Shown: one piece after another, positions 36,801 through 47,514 of the stretch | How the letters are laid out: each line of letters opens with the position of its first letter | How positions within the stretch are numbered: the first letter of the stretch is position 1 | Assembly: GCA_038363925.1 (NCBI GenBank) | Contig: JAQQWL010000010.1 | Coordinates: 744,001-808,000 of the forward strand | DNA length: 64,000 nt | Direction: 5' to 3' | From: Apiospora phragmitis | Lineage: Eukaryota > Ascomycota > Sordariomycetes > Amphisphaeriales > Apiosporaceae | Translations under genes and position numbers: made by a program | The notes under the pieces: generated by a model | The model's input: the letters and a program-made list of their open reading frames with translations, nothing else | Database searches by the model: none | Told to the model about the DNA's origin: nothing

Positions 36801-36843
36801 GTGGGATATTCGCTTGTGTGGGATATTCGCTTGTGGGATACGT
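36801..36843. repeat. Right terminal inverted repeat of Fot-like element
   Basis: Partner of the left repeat, ending in ...GGGATACGT followed by TA. Confidence 0.9.
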
Positions 36844-36845
36844 TA

Positions 36846-37382
36846 GCCCAAATAAAACAATACTAATTAGTCTATGGCACGTAGAGATGAAGCAGATTAT
36901 ACGTGTTGCGAGGTAGTGAGATCAGATGTCCGGAAGTGTGTACGACTGGCTTTCTCCAACGAATGGGAGAGATTCCATCACAAGCCACCGATCGAAGTCA
37001 AGTCTCTGTAGGAAAGACGGTGAGCTGTCAATACTTTCTATATGGTATGCCCTATGCTCGGTTGATTTCAGTTGAGCTCTCGCCTGCTGCAAATCGCTAA
37101 CGCTCTACAGTGCGTAGTCGGGTATACATAGACCTTGCAAGGTGTCGGCCAAGGGTGGCGCTTCTCCCGCTCGTAAATACCTGGCGACCTATATGATAAT
37201 GCTTCCAGCTGCGAGAGGGGGGGTCGTTGAGGAGCTAGAAGCCACTTTCGCCAAGGGATGAATGGATTGCGCAACAGCACCACATCTAAACGCTTCGGTG
37301 TCTTTTCATTTTGACCCTGTATTTTGCCCCAAACGCCATGGAATAATAAGAATCATGACCCTGTCGTGAATGAACCCGTCGC
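36846..37382. other. Intergenic right of the transposon
   Basis: 537 bp of normal base composition between the transposon and SmD3. No gene seen. Confidence 0.5.
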
Positions 37383-37879
37383 TTATCCACGGGGGCCTCC
37401 GCGGCCGCTTGCCCTAGCTCTGCTGACTGTGGCCCGTCCTCTGGCCAATCCGACACCGCGGCCTCGAGCGTTTCGACTGCGGAACATGGGTGCGTTTCTG
37501 GTAGCGATGTTAGTCAGTAGTTCTCTCCCATCCTCTCTTCCTCTCGAGGGTCGCAAGGTTGGTCCATACTTCAACATGTCGGGTACGATAAAGAAGCGCA
37601 CATGGCTGCCGCGAATATAAACCTGGTCGAGATGGCTGACACGTCCGTCGCGTGCCGTGACGGTGATGTCTTTCAGCTGCACGTTCATGTTGTCCTCGGC
37701 TGGAGACGACTTCCGTATTAGCAAATGCTCCCGCCGACGTTGAGGGAAAGGAGGAGAGGAAAAGACATACCCTCTAACAGCTTGCCGCGATACGTCTGGC
37801 CAGACGTGATCTCGAGGGTGACGATATGGCCCTGAGCCTCATTAAGGAGTTTGATGGGAATACCGATAGTAGACGTCAT
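37383..37879 (-). CDS. SMD3: Small nuclear ribonucleoprotein SmD3
   Basis: Exons 37879..37771, 37699..37570 and 37497..37383 give 117 aa. Sm motif 1 comes from exon 1 ([18 protein letters not shown]) and exon 2 ([11 protein letters not shown]). Sm motif 2 is [12 protein letters not shown]. The C-terminal tail [11 protein letters not shown] is an arginine-methylation type GRG tail. The protein is part of the heptameric Sm ring around spliceosomal U1, U2, U4 and U5 snRNAs. Both introns are canonical (GTATGT and GTATGG donors). Reading through the second intron keeps the frame open with an extra K-Y-G-P-T stretch, so a longer ORF is a splicing artefact. It shares a divergent promoter with WRS1. 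Confidence 0.96.
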
Positions 37880-38379
37880 CTTGAAATAATATTACGGGAT
37901 CAAGCCGAATGGGCGGTTATCGATGCTTGCTGTCAGATTCGTCGCGCGTCGCGTAATTGCTGGTTCAGCGGCTGGCGGTCTCAATCGATTAATCTTCTAG
38001 GCGAGGCTGCAGTTGAGTTTAAACATTTGGAGCTCCCTCTAGCTTGGCTGGGACCACCGACCACAGTTTTGCCGGCTGCTGCTCACCGAACTTGACCGCC
38101 TTCTTGTTTGGCTCACCTAGGTGAACAGTGTCCTGAGCTTGACCCCTGCCAATTTACCCCACCAAGACCGGAAGCTGCCCCTCCATTGAACCAAACGACG
38201 AGCCCCGACTGATGGACGATTTTGCGACAGCAAAAGTTGAGTTGACTCACCTCGTCTGACTCGAAGCGATCGCTGCTTACATTTCCTGGCCATTCTCGAA
38301 GCAACAACGCGCCCCGAGTCTGACCGAGAGTCGTTACCTTCTTTTTCCAAGTGGCCACTACAACCAATTATCCAAGACG
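37880..38379. promoter_or_regulatory. Divergent promoter of SMD3 and WRS1
   Basis: 500 bp between two essential genes on opposite strands. It must drive both. No sharp motif is evident. Confidence 0.5.
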
Positions 38380-40187
38380 ATGTCGACAGAGCCCGAGGCG
38401 CCCACGCACGCCGCCCCGGCCGCCACGCAGGATCCCACAGCCCCCGCGCCGACGAAGCAGCTGGTCGACCCCTGGAACGTGGCCGGCGAGATCGGCGAGG
38501 ACGGCAAGGCCAAGGCCATCAACTACACGAAGCTCGTCGAGGAGTTCGGCACCAAGCTGATCGACCAGGCGCTGCTGGACCGTTTCGAGCGCTTGACCGG
38601 CCACAAGCCCCACCGGTTCCTGCGACGGAAGATCGTCTTCAGCGAACGTGACTTCGGTCTGATCCTGGACAAGTACGAGAAGGTACGGGCGACACTCCGG
38701 CAGAGAAATCGATCCATTGGGCATATGTTGACTGGGGCTGCTAGAATGAACCTTTCTTCCTGTACACAGGCCGAGGGCCTAGCTCCGACAGCATGCATAT
38801 TGGCCACACACAGATCTTCGACTTCTGCAAGTAAGCATACTCGGAATACATTATACTGGCAGTTGGCGGTTCAGACAGGGCTAAACATACAATTAGATGG
38901 CTTCAAGATGTGTTCGACGTGCCGCTGATCATCATGCTTACAGATGGTAAGTTGTTGCATTGCTCAAATCACCGATGCAAAATGCTAAAGCATGCGCAGA
39001 TGAGAAGTTCCTGTTTTCGGATAAGCGCACTGTCGAAGAGGTTATGGGATACACCAAGACCAATGTGAAGGACATTATTGCCATTCGGGTTCGACCCCGA
39101 GAAGACCTTCATTTTCTCTGATTACGATTTCATGGGTGGCGCATTCTACAGAAACATTACCAGATTCGCCAAGCTAGTGTCCTACAATACCGCACGAGCT
39201 GTCTTTGGGTTTGATGAGAGGTCAGCACTTTACGATGCTCGAGATTCTGGGTATGACCCTTGATTGCTAACAATGAATAGCTCCAACATTGGCAAGGTCC
39301 ACTTCGCCAGCATCCAAGGCGCAACGGCCTTTGCCTCCTCTTTCCCGCATATCTTTGGCGAAGATGAGAAATACTCCAACACCATTCCTTGTCTCATTCC
39401 TGTGCTATTGACCAAGACCCCTACTTCCGTCTCACACGAGACTGCGCAGCTCGCTTGCACTATGCCAAGCCCTCGCTGATTCACTCTCGCTTCTTGGATG
39501 CCCTCCAGGGACCTGGTTCGAAGATGTCGGCCAGCATCGACAGTTCTGCCATCTTCATGACAGACACAGCCAACCAGATCAAGAACAAGGTCAACAAATA
39601 CGCTTTCTCTGGAGGCCAGGAGACAGCCGAGGAGCAGCGGAGGTTGGGCGGCAATCCGGACGTAGATGTCTCATACCAATATCTGCAGTTCTTCATGGAG
39701 GATGATGATGTAGGTTGCTCCTACCATTTTTGTATCTCACAGCTTGTTAACAGTTTCTAGGAATACGCAAATATTGGCGAGAGCTACCGAAAAGGAGAGA
39801 TGCTGACTGGCGAGGTGTGTATAATGATCTACCCCTGAATTAGATGGACGCTAACGTCGTTACAACCACTAGCTCAAAGCTATTTGCATCAAGCATCTGC
39901 AGGAATACGTGAAGGCCTTCCAAGAGAAGAGAGCAAATGCCACCGACGAGGTGGTTGAGCGTTTCATGTCGCAACGTCCGCTCAGCTGGAAGGGCAACCC
40001 GCGTGTCGAGAGGGTCGTTCCCGTCAAGGACAATGCAGGAAAGGGTGAAGAAAGCGGTGCCGGCGGAGACGGGAAGATGACCAAAAACCAGCTGAAGAAG
40101 CTCGAGAAGGAGAAAATGGTCGCGGCTAAGAAGGCCGCCAAAGCCAAGGAGAAGGAAGAGGCCGCGGCCGCCCAGCAGGCGGCATAG
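38380..40187 (+). CDS. WRS1: Cytosolic tryptophanyl-tRNA synthetase, two frame breaks
   Basis: Exons 38380..38682, 38745..38830, 38897..38946, 39000..39220, 39281..39709, 39761..39814 and 39873..40187 total 1458 nt (485 aa). Class I motifs: P-W-N-V near the start, the HIGH-equivalent [24 protein letters not shown], and G-S-K-M-S-A-S-I-D (KMSKS-equivalent), then a Lys/Ala-rich tail. Two one-base breaks interrupt it: an extra base near 39086 (between I-I-A and G-F-D-P-E-K) and a missing base near 39401 (between L-I-P and C-A-I-D-Q-D). They cancel in length, but the segment between would be read out of frame. As this enzyme is essential and usually single-copy, sequence error is the simplest reading. 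Otherwise a second functional copy must exist. Confidence 0.93.
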
Positions 40188-40893
40188 AATTTACTGCATA
40201 TAGAACTCAATAGATTTCGAGGAGGAATAAAAAGAACGTGACCAGCCAATATTCATCCTCACTCCTGCCTTCCAATCTGAGACGGAGTCACGAGTGTGGC
40301 CCGCGACCCTTGATAGATTGACCGGAGTACTCTGTGCGGCCGCATGCTGTCCTCGCCTTTTTACACCACGATAACAGGCCATCGCAGGCCATCTCTAAAT
40401 CACCATGAATGGTTTGGGTTCCGTCATATGATTCCGACGAAAGTCATCCCCTCCAACCCTTTTCCCAGGAGTTACCACGCTGGTGGTTCTCGATCTCAAG
40501 TATGCTGGTAATCTGCTGGCGAATCAATGTCAGCATGACAACCTCTCACTGCAGCCATGGTTCCAAATCTTGAATTCGGCAATGAAGAGATGCGGTGACC
40601 AGGTACTTGCTTAGCGCATCATATCACCGTTGAGGCTCAAATGTAGCTAGCTGTAATTCTCCGCCGCTGCGTGCCATTTCTGCCACCCTGCTTGAATGTG
40701 AGAAACTCGGGAGTTTGCCTAACATCAAACATCCAACGAGGCGAACAGTCTGCGCCAGACCCGACACCGTTTGGAAAAGAGCGCCACTGTCATCACCTTG
40801 CAGCATTTCCCTGTAACCTTTTCTCAATTAGCTGAAGAAGACAAACATCGCAACCTTGCAAAGTGAAGAAGATTCTCTCGGGTCTAGTCAAAC
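40188..40893. other. Intergenic, no gene seen
   Basis: 706 bp between WRS1 and the His-rich orphan. No convincing ORF or RNA gene. Confidence 0.5.
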
Positions 40894-41659
40894 ATGGGCA
40901 ACCATAAGAAGCGTGGAAATCACGGAACTGAACACCACCACAAGACCCATCACCACCGACATCATCACCACCACCACCAGGAGCCAGAAGCTCTTGCAGA
41001 AAATGTCGCATATAACTCCACGCCGACCTGGTCTCCTTCGACCGTGAGGGGGTCCATCCAGTTGCCAGACGGTAAGTGTCCCACATCACGAATGGGGTTC
41101 GACACAGGAGTACGTGCAGCGCCGAGCTGACTGTGTCTCTCATCAGGGAAAATCAGATTTAGGCTATCAGTGTTAAAACGCCATGCCTGAAGTATCCTAC
41201 CCGGCATATCCACCACTCAATGATAACCTGGGTGCCTCTTCCGCATGGACGGGCAATCCCGCGCCCCTGTACGGCCAGCACTTGACGCCAAACAACGTCC
41301 CCGCCGCCCCCCAGCAGCCGAGCGGCATGAGCGTCGGGGTCTCCTCGTTGTCGGCGTCAGATCGTTGTGGTTGTACTGTCCACTGCATCCACACCGTCGG
41401 TGGGTCGGGCAGCAGTGATGACGATGACGACGACGACGACGGGTCCTCTGATTCGTCGTCGCAGTCAGAGTGCGCAAAGAAAAGGAGCAAGAGGTCCTCG
41501 AGGTGCAGCAGGTACCGCTCCAAAGAACCCAGTCGGCACCGTAGCCGGTCGCGTCACAGGATCGCGACGCATGACCACCACAGGCAGACCGAGAAGGAGG
41601 CGCGGTCGCGGCACAAGGTCGACAGCTGGCTCGGGAACGACATGGCGCCGCACTACTGA
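40894..41659 (+). CDS. His-rich, Ser/Asp/Arg-rich orphan protein
   Basis: Exon 1 (40894..41071) encodes M-G-N-H-K-K-R-G-N-H followed by a stretch in which about 14 of 20 residues are His. A GTAAGT donor follows at 41072. Two acceptors fit. With 41145-41146 (good branch site CTGAC and CATCAG) the protein ends after 73 aa. With 41191-41192 it joins in frame to a long second exon (41193..41659), giving 214 aa: a Pro/Tyr-rich middle, an eight-Asp run, and an R-S/S-R/R-H-rich basic tail. I do not recognise the family. Metal binding by the His tract and nucleic-acid or condensate roles for the tail are guesses. The alternative acceptors could be a real switch. Confidence 0.5.
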
Positions 41660-42025
41660 ACAGGTGGTGGAAAGGAGATCGATTTACGGCTGGCTGGCTG
41701 GCGTTTCACTGCTGGTGATTTGATTTCGGAAGACCTTTTCGTGGTCTATATATGTAAATGTAGTGGCACTACGATGATGGTAAGTGCTGGGTTTCCTTGA
41801 TGGGGTTCCATAGCGACGCGGGGATCAAGATGTCACCAATATATACTCGAATGATCAGCTGTGTCATAACATAATCGTCTCACTTCATAAATAGATAGGG
41901 CTTTCATAGTATGCATTTTCCATTCCATCTGTGTCAGCTGTGGAAGCATCTATGGTTCTTTTCTGCATGTGTCTGTATTTCTCCCTCTGAGCTTCGAGAC
42001 GACCGGCTGCTTATCCTGCTGCCAA
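41660..42025. other. Intergenic
   Basis: 366 bp between convergent gene ends. It likely contains two 3' UTRs. Nothing else seen. Confidence 0.5.
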
Positions 42026-42987
42026 TCAGAACAGCCCCATAACCTTGATGTTCTCATTGCCCACAGCCAGGCCCTCGGTGGCGTCCAAGTGCTGGATCCA
42101 CTCATCCATCAAGCTCACGAATCGGTTCTCATGGCGGGTCTGGGCACGGGGCTCGTAGTTGGGTCTCTGCTTGACGAATAGGTTGTCCTCGTCCGTGTCC
42201 TCCTCAATGACTATGGCGCCTCTCTCGTCCTCGTCATCGCCCGAGTTGATCACGGGTTGGGTCTCCCGGGGTGTATTGTCACCGGGCTTGTAGGCGGGTT
42301 TCTTCTGCTTGACGGAGAGGTTCTCCTCGTCCGTATCCTTCTCGATGTCCATCGCGCTTCCCTGGCTGCCCTCATCCTCATCATCATCCGGGTCGTCTGC
42401 GATGATCTCCTGGGTAGTGGTAGCGACGGCTTGAGCGGCGGGCTCGCCAGGCTTCTCGGGCTGCGTCTGCTGCTGCTGCTTCTTCTTGTAGACCATGCGC
42501 TCTTTCTCGGCGTCGGCCTTCTCGACGAATAGGCGGCGTCCAGTGGTGAAGATATGGATGAGGATGGCGATTGTGGCCCAGTTGAGCTTGCTCAAGTCTG
42601 GGCCCGTGTTATTGGACAGCGCCGAGGTATGCTGCGCGGCCGTCGTCTGCGGCGTCAGTCCACCGCCGGAAATGCTGTGCTGTCTGACGGACTCCAGGAT
42701 CGCATTGTAGTAGGTGGCCTGGTTCTTTTTGGTCTCTCCCAGGAGCTTGGTCTTGAGGGGATTCTTGCACATGGCCGTCAAGCACCCGATGAGAAGGGCG
42801 TCGATACGGAAGCGGATTTGGATAGGAGCGGCATCAGCCCGCATTCCGAGTGTCTCAAAGGCGTTATCGAGAGGGGCTTTCGAGACAGGGGAGGAAAAGG
42901 CACGAAACGAAAACAAGATCGCTTCCAAAGGAAAAACGACTTGCCCTCAGAGGCCGAGGCCTTCTTTCTAGCGCGAGATCTTCCCAT
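42026..42987 (-). CDS. Orphan protein with acidic tandem repeat; probable GC-AG intron
   Basis: The long frame 42876..42026 joins in phase to a short first exon 42987..42945 (M-G-R-S-R-A-R-K-K-A-S-A-S-E) by a 68-bp intron with a GCAAGT donor and AAAG acceptor, giving 297 aa. GCAAGT is the usual GC-AG donor form. The N-terminal half (I-R-F-R-I-D-A-L-L, N-P-L-K-T-K-L-L-G) is basic and helical. The C-terminal half has two copies of an acidic unit of about 46 residues: D-D-x-E-D-E-x-G, then I-E-x-D-T-D-E-x-N-L-x-V-K-Q, then Y-x-P. No known domain recognised. The composition suggests a nuclear, chromatin- or RNA-linked protein, but that is inference only. Confidence 0.6.
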
Positions 42988-45900
42988 TTTTCCTAGTAAC
43001 TTAGAGGACGATAGTGGTTTTTTTTCCGAGCGGTGCAAAAAGAAAGATTTATAACTGCGCCAAAACTGAGTTCAGTTGTATTCAATGCATTACCACCTTA
43101 ACACAAACTAAATTGAATTAAATGCAGTGTGAATGCAGTGCGAGTGGGATTGTTGCGAGCTGCGAGAATAGGAGGATGTTAGCTGTAAGCTTCTGCTCTT
43201 ATTATAGCACTCATCCGTCTCTTATTACTTATTAACTACTACCCGGCTTTTGTTTATTCTATTTATAACCTTATATATTATTGAAACAGGTTACAAGGTC
43301 TATTATTTTATTTATGTGTTATAAAATCATGTGATTAGGGGTTTTACCATGGAAGACATAATTCAAGCATCTGCGATTACAGACACTTTTGAGAAAGTCT
43401 TTTAACACAGTGATTCTAAATTCGACTGATGATATCATTCTGTGTTGCGCTTGGGTATAAAAATAGTCAGGGGGAATAACAGACCATGGTACAGTATGGT
43501 TGAAGGCTGCGATGGATACGAGGGGGCAATGAGAGCTGGTAGGGCTTTCAATTTATAAGATAGGGAAGCCTTGCGTCCGGGAACATCAGGAAGCCTGAAT
43601 CACCTGCACATTGACTGCGTAGGACCTGTTCCTCTCTATCCATTAGAGATGGTCAGGGGGCGAGCCAACGGCGCTTAAGACAAGGTATCATCATAGAGAG
43701 CAGCCAATATCCGAGCCGAACTGCTCGTGTCATGAGTCAAGAGAATTTCAGTCATGGTAGCAAGTTTCAATATGATCATGTTAGGGAATTGCAGTTCATA
43801 CAGATGGTCTGGTCTGCTGGCGAAACCACCTTGAACTTGCCTTTCCAATCACCATGTATGGACAGGAAAGCATACACAGAAAGGCCACTAGGTATGGCCA
43901 GCCTGTAGGAGTAGTACTGGATATTGCTCACCCAATCATCCATTGTATTCAGTAGACAGGTACAGGTGTACTTTCTCAGCTGCTTGTACCCCTCACAAGT
44001 GTTTGGCAGGCAGCTTACCCGTAGCTACAGCTCAAATGATAGGTATGAGACCTTATAGGTACTAATAATTAACAATTCTTTTACCACCAGCAATGCCACA
44101 TTCTGCTGGGGGAACACCAAACTTCAGGCTTGGTTGGTTTAGTTGGTGTATACAAGAGAATTTGGATTAAATTTTCCGGAGGTCTCGGGTTCGAGTCTTG
44201 GCTCAGCCCTTGAGGCCAAAGGTCGGTTCTCAATGTCAACGGTTCTTAACCGTAATAAGGTCAGAAACCTCCCGTTTCTGGCCTCAGAGGGAAAATTTTT
44301 GGTGTTTCTTTTCCCCCCTTCTTCTTCAACCAGTGATGGTGTTTTCGTTTCTCTGTTTTTATTTGTTGCGTGTTCTCTTCGTTGGTTCTTGCACATTGAT
44401 ACGTGCCTTTCCTCACCCCCCTATCTGAGGCTCAATGTCATTCCCGTCACTCCGCCACCACCTAAGTACGGACTGAACAAGAATCCGTTCATTATATCAT
44501 TCCCATGCCCAAGTCCGTTGTCTCTAGGGCTGCAAAGCTTCGCCCTGGGCTTCGATTGGATTGTGTGAACGCCTTGACTTCTATGGTCATGATCAACTGC
44601 CAGTAACCTTGATGGAGTCGTGTGTGCGCGTACACTGCTACTGGTTTCCCTGTTGATTCGAAAACATGGAGGCTTGCATTCGATTCTTGTGAGTGTCAAC
44701 AGGTTCATACACCTGATAATGAGATGACCTCCGCCATGCTACATACTTGATCTGTGTAAGCTAGTGGTGCAATGCAAAGCAAGGGTCTGAGATTCTCTGC
44801 AGTATAGCATTCTATACCGAGGAGTTCGAGTGGGAAAATGGTAACGCTCTCCCGTTATCTAGAGTAGGTACTATTGAAGTAGCCCCAAGAATGTCTGTTT
44901 ACATAAACCTCTGTTCGGTGTTGGGGGTTATTCGCGATAGGATGCTTGGACGCTGAGCTTAGCGCCTAATAAAACAACAGCTTAACATCATGAAGCTTGC
45001 TGCTGAACGACCCTTGGACCCCTGGCATCGTCAACCCCACCGGTAGCATGAGCCTAATGTAGCGGGCGGCGGGCGACTGCTTGCATCATCGGACATCCAT
45101 TCATAGGGAACCAGATCTAGCACGAAACGCGATACAATTTTATATGCTGCCAACACTCGCATAAGATCTGAATGTAAGTAGACTGAATTACCTACACGGG
45201 CACTTGAATAAACGTTGCAAGCGTTGACTCGATTTCCATGACCGTTATTACGTCTGTTGAGGGCTGGGTGAAGGTTGGCTGCTCTGATAGTGAAATTGGC
45301 TAGTCGAGTGGGGTGCCTTCAATTGTTAATGACCCCACTGATGTATCCCACCTTGGCCCTGTGACCTCAGCTGTAGTGGTAGCTGTTGCTGCTGCAACTT
45401 GCCCCGCGTCGTTCGTCACAACTTGACATCCCACTTCAACTTATCGATCTGCAATCCGCGAATCCCCCAGCGACCAGTACACCGCATTCCCATGCTACTG
45501 GTACGTGATTACCTAATTACACATGCGCACATGCAAACCGTCGAAATCTCACCATCGTACCGTTATTGAACGTTGAGCAGACAAATCCGACACCGCAAGT
45601 ACGGACTCCATCCAGGTGTCTGGTGGACCCGCTAGCCGCTGTCACACATCACCAGACACCACCACACCAGCAGCCAGCCTTATCGCCCAGATCTACCCAT
45701 GGTACAGTGACCTACCTACATACTCCAGTCACATGCACCTGTGATCCGTTGCGACCACCTCCGCTCATTGTATCGACAAGAAAGTAGACAGTGTTTTTGC
45801 GCAAAGAGTAAGGCGGAGTGTGTCGTTGATCTCTACCACTTATCACAGGCCAGCGGTCAAGAAACCCCCCGCTGCTGAGGCAAAGGTAAAGTCTTTTTAC

Positions 45901-45994
45901 CGCAAAACATGCTTTCTAAGTACATTCCTGACAACAAACTTACGTCCCTTCTGCCAGCCGGAACCGCTCAACATTGAATTACCAAAGTGAGAAA
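42988..45994. other. 3-kb gene-poor stretch with SINE-like relic
   Basis: No supported protein gene. The AT content is raised at about 43060-43320. A tRNA-like module lies at 44123-44207 (separate entry). Short ORFs around 44143-44700 lie in or next to it and look like chance. Confidence 0.5.
44123..44207 (+). repeat. tRNA-derived SINE-like relic
   Basis: A pol III A box (TGGTTTAGTTGG) is followed about 35 bp later by a B box (GGTTCGAGTC). GGCTTGG and CTCAGCC can pair as an acceptor stem with one mismatch. The B-box region can form a T arm with several G-U pairs. The middle cannot fold a proper anticodon arm with T at position 33, so it is not a functional tRNA. It looks like the tRNA head of an old SINE. 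Confidence 0.45.
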
Positions 45995-47227
45995 ATGGCA
46001 TCGGATAACACCGAGGAAGCGTTGGACGACGTTGTCCCTGGGGGTACTGTCGCGGCCAATCCAACGCTTCAGCATCAAGCATCTGAAGGCAATGCGGCCG
46101 ACGATGACGATGTCCTTGCGACGCCTCAGCATTTTGGATTCATGATCCCAGGCTCTGTCTCGGTCGGCCACAGACCGCAGACCCGATCCATGACTAGAAA
46201 TCAAGCACCGATCTTTACTCGACTCCAGGCTGCCAGTTCTCGTCCTAATTCCATTTCAAAGCTCGAAGATGCTGAGGATATCGACTACGCCTCCAGCGGT
46301 GGATCCCTGAGGGCACCACACGCAACCCAGTCTCCCAAGGGCGATGCGAACGTTAATCAAGTTCGCGCCAGAAAGCCTAGAGGAGGCCCGTTGCGAAAAT
46401 CCCCCAGATCTCGCTTGAAAACTATTTTGCGTCACGAATCAACACCAGAGAACATTGATGCAACATCGGAGACGCCGTCCAAACGGCGGAAAATGAGAAA
46501 CATGGCGAGCCCGCGTCGTACACCATCCCTTCCTCTTCGCCGATCAGTAAGGCTGTCCAAGCCACTCACAGAATTCCAGAAATATCCTGAATTGCCGAAT
46601 GAGTTGAAATTGGCCATCTGGGAAGCAGCCTGTGAGCCAAGGCTTGTCTACATCAGAAATCGGACAGCGCCGAATTACAGTTTCGACGTCCAGAATGCCG
46701 CACCCAGCTGGTTTAATACAAATTCGGTATCGGCCCAAATCGCCTCGGAACGTTACCGGAAGATGTTCAGCCTTCATAGCCCTGACGACAATCGAACGGA
46801 ACAATACGTGAATCCGGACATGGACATTGTTATGTTGGAGCCTTGCTGCAGCGGCTGCCGATCGTACCACTGCGCTCGATATCAATTCGCGGAGAAGGAC
46901 CGCTTGGCTATCCTCAAGCTGGCGGTACAAACGGAGTCCCCTTGGCTGATGCCAAGTGTCAGTCCTTGCTGGACCACGATTAGCTTGGCATGGCCCAACG
47001 TAGAAACGCTGTACCTGGTTCAAACGGCCATAACGGGCGATAGCAAGCACGAAAAGGCCATGATCCGCATCAGCAGCGAGGGAGATCGTGAGAAAGAACT
47101 ACGGAAACGATTTGATGAATGGAATAAGCAGGCTGGCAAGGATCAAGAGTTGAGCAAACTTGAGTTCGTCACCGTGGTGTCTAAAGACCAGTATACCGGG
47201 GCTCGGGAGGATATCATTATCGGCTGA
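45995..47227 (+). CDS. 2EXR-domain protein
   Basis: A single exon of 410 aa starting M-A-S-D-N-T-E-E. The frame is open 21 nt further upstream but only from TTG. The N-terminal 190 residues are disordered, with many Ser, Pro and basic clusters (S-K-R-R-K-M-R, S-P-R-R-T) that could be nuclear signals. The 2EXR domain begins at about residue 195 (F-Q-K-Y-P-E-L-P-N-E-L-K-L-A-I-W-E-A-A, then P-R-L-V-Y-I), the F-box-like motif shared by many fungal proteins of unknown function. A C-C-S-G-C-R-S-Y-H-C cluster follows. The end is mixed charged helices. The domain is expanded in Sordariomycetes. No activity is established. Confidence 0.82.
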   Translation: MASDNTEEALDDVVPGGTVAANPTLQHQASEGNAADDDDVLATPQHFGFMIPGSVSVGHRPQTRSMTRNQAPIFTRLQAASSRPNSISKLEDAEDIDYASSGGSLRAPHATQSPKGDANVNQVRARKPRGGPLRKSPRSRLKTILRHESTPENIDATSETPSKRRKMRNMASPRRTPSLPLRRSVRLSKPLTEFQKYPELPNELKLAIWEAACEPRLVYIRNRTAPNYSFDVQNAAPSWFNTNSVSAQIASERYRKMFSLHSPDDNRTEQYVNPDMDIVMLEPCCSGCRSYHCARYQFAEKDRLAILKLAVQTESPWLMPSVSPCWTTISLAWPNVETLYLVQTAITGDSKHEKAMIRISSEGDREKELRKRFDEWNKQAGKDQELSKLEFVTVVSKDQYTGAREDIIIG

Positions 47228-47514
47228 GACACAGAGCGTCACTTGTACTACACATATTCTTAGCCCCCTGGCCATGCCTTGCACCACTAGCTCAGGAATG
47301 GAGGAACTCCACATATGGATTGATGACATCCATCCCCCTTAATGGCAGAAGCGCTGCTTTTCGTATAATACTATTCATAGATGATTGGCAGGCCAGCTTT
47401 CTCAAGTACTGAGATCCTACTAGCAGCTTTCGCATCGTCTCTGGTATTATCCAATGGAGTACACCATAATTTTGCTTCGTCTCTACCTATGTAGTAGCCG
47501 CTGGCCATCCTCAT
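47228..47514. other. Intergenic
   Basis: 287 bp between convergent gene ends. Nothing recognised. Confidence 0.5.

Larger units (their letters stand above)
34985..36845 (-). mobile_element. Fot1/pogo-type DNA transposon, RIP-inactivated
   Basis: The element spans 34987..36843 (1857 bp, near the usual Fot1 size) with a TA at both sides (34985-34986 and 36844-36845), the expected target duplication. Terminal inverted repeats of about 43 bp begin ACGTATCCCACAAGCGAAT. Each contains an internal direct doubling of CAAGCGAAT. The transposase is on the minus strand. The last part, at 35849..35607, reads S-S-H-K-L-Q-P-F-N-I-G, then G-G-F-R-K-T-G-L-V-P-Y-D-P-E, typical of the DDE_1 superfamily. Upstream, blocks such as G-S-H-D-Y-A-I-P-P-Y-I-I-F-A-G-K-T are interrupted by stops at Trp positions. 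The interior is very rich in TpA. No active protein can be made. Confidence 0.93.

Noticed and set aside
40921..40980. Run of CAC/CAT codons as a microsatellite
   Set aside because: The run is interrupted and codon-like, lies in an ORF with a splice donor, and is better explained as a His-rich coding segment.
44143..44568. A 141-aa ORF with hydrophobic runs
   Set aside because: It overlaps the tRNA-like module and T-rich sequence; no start context, intron or domain supports it.
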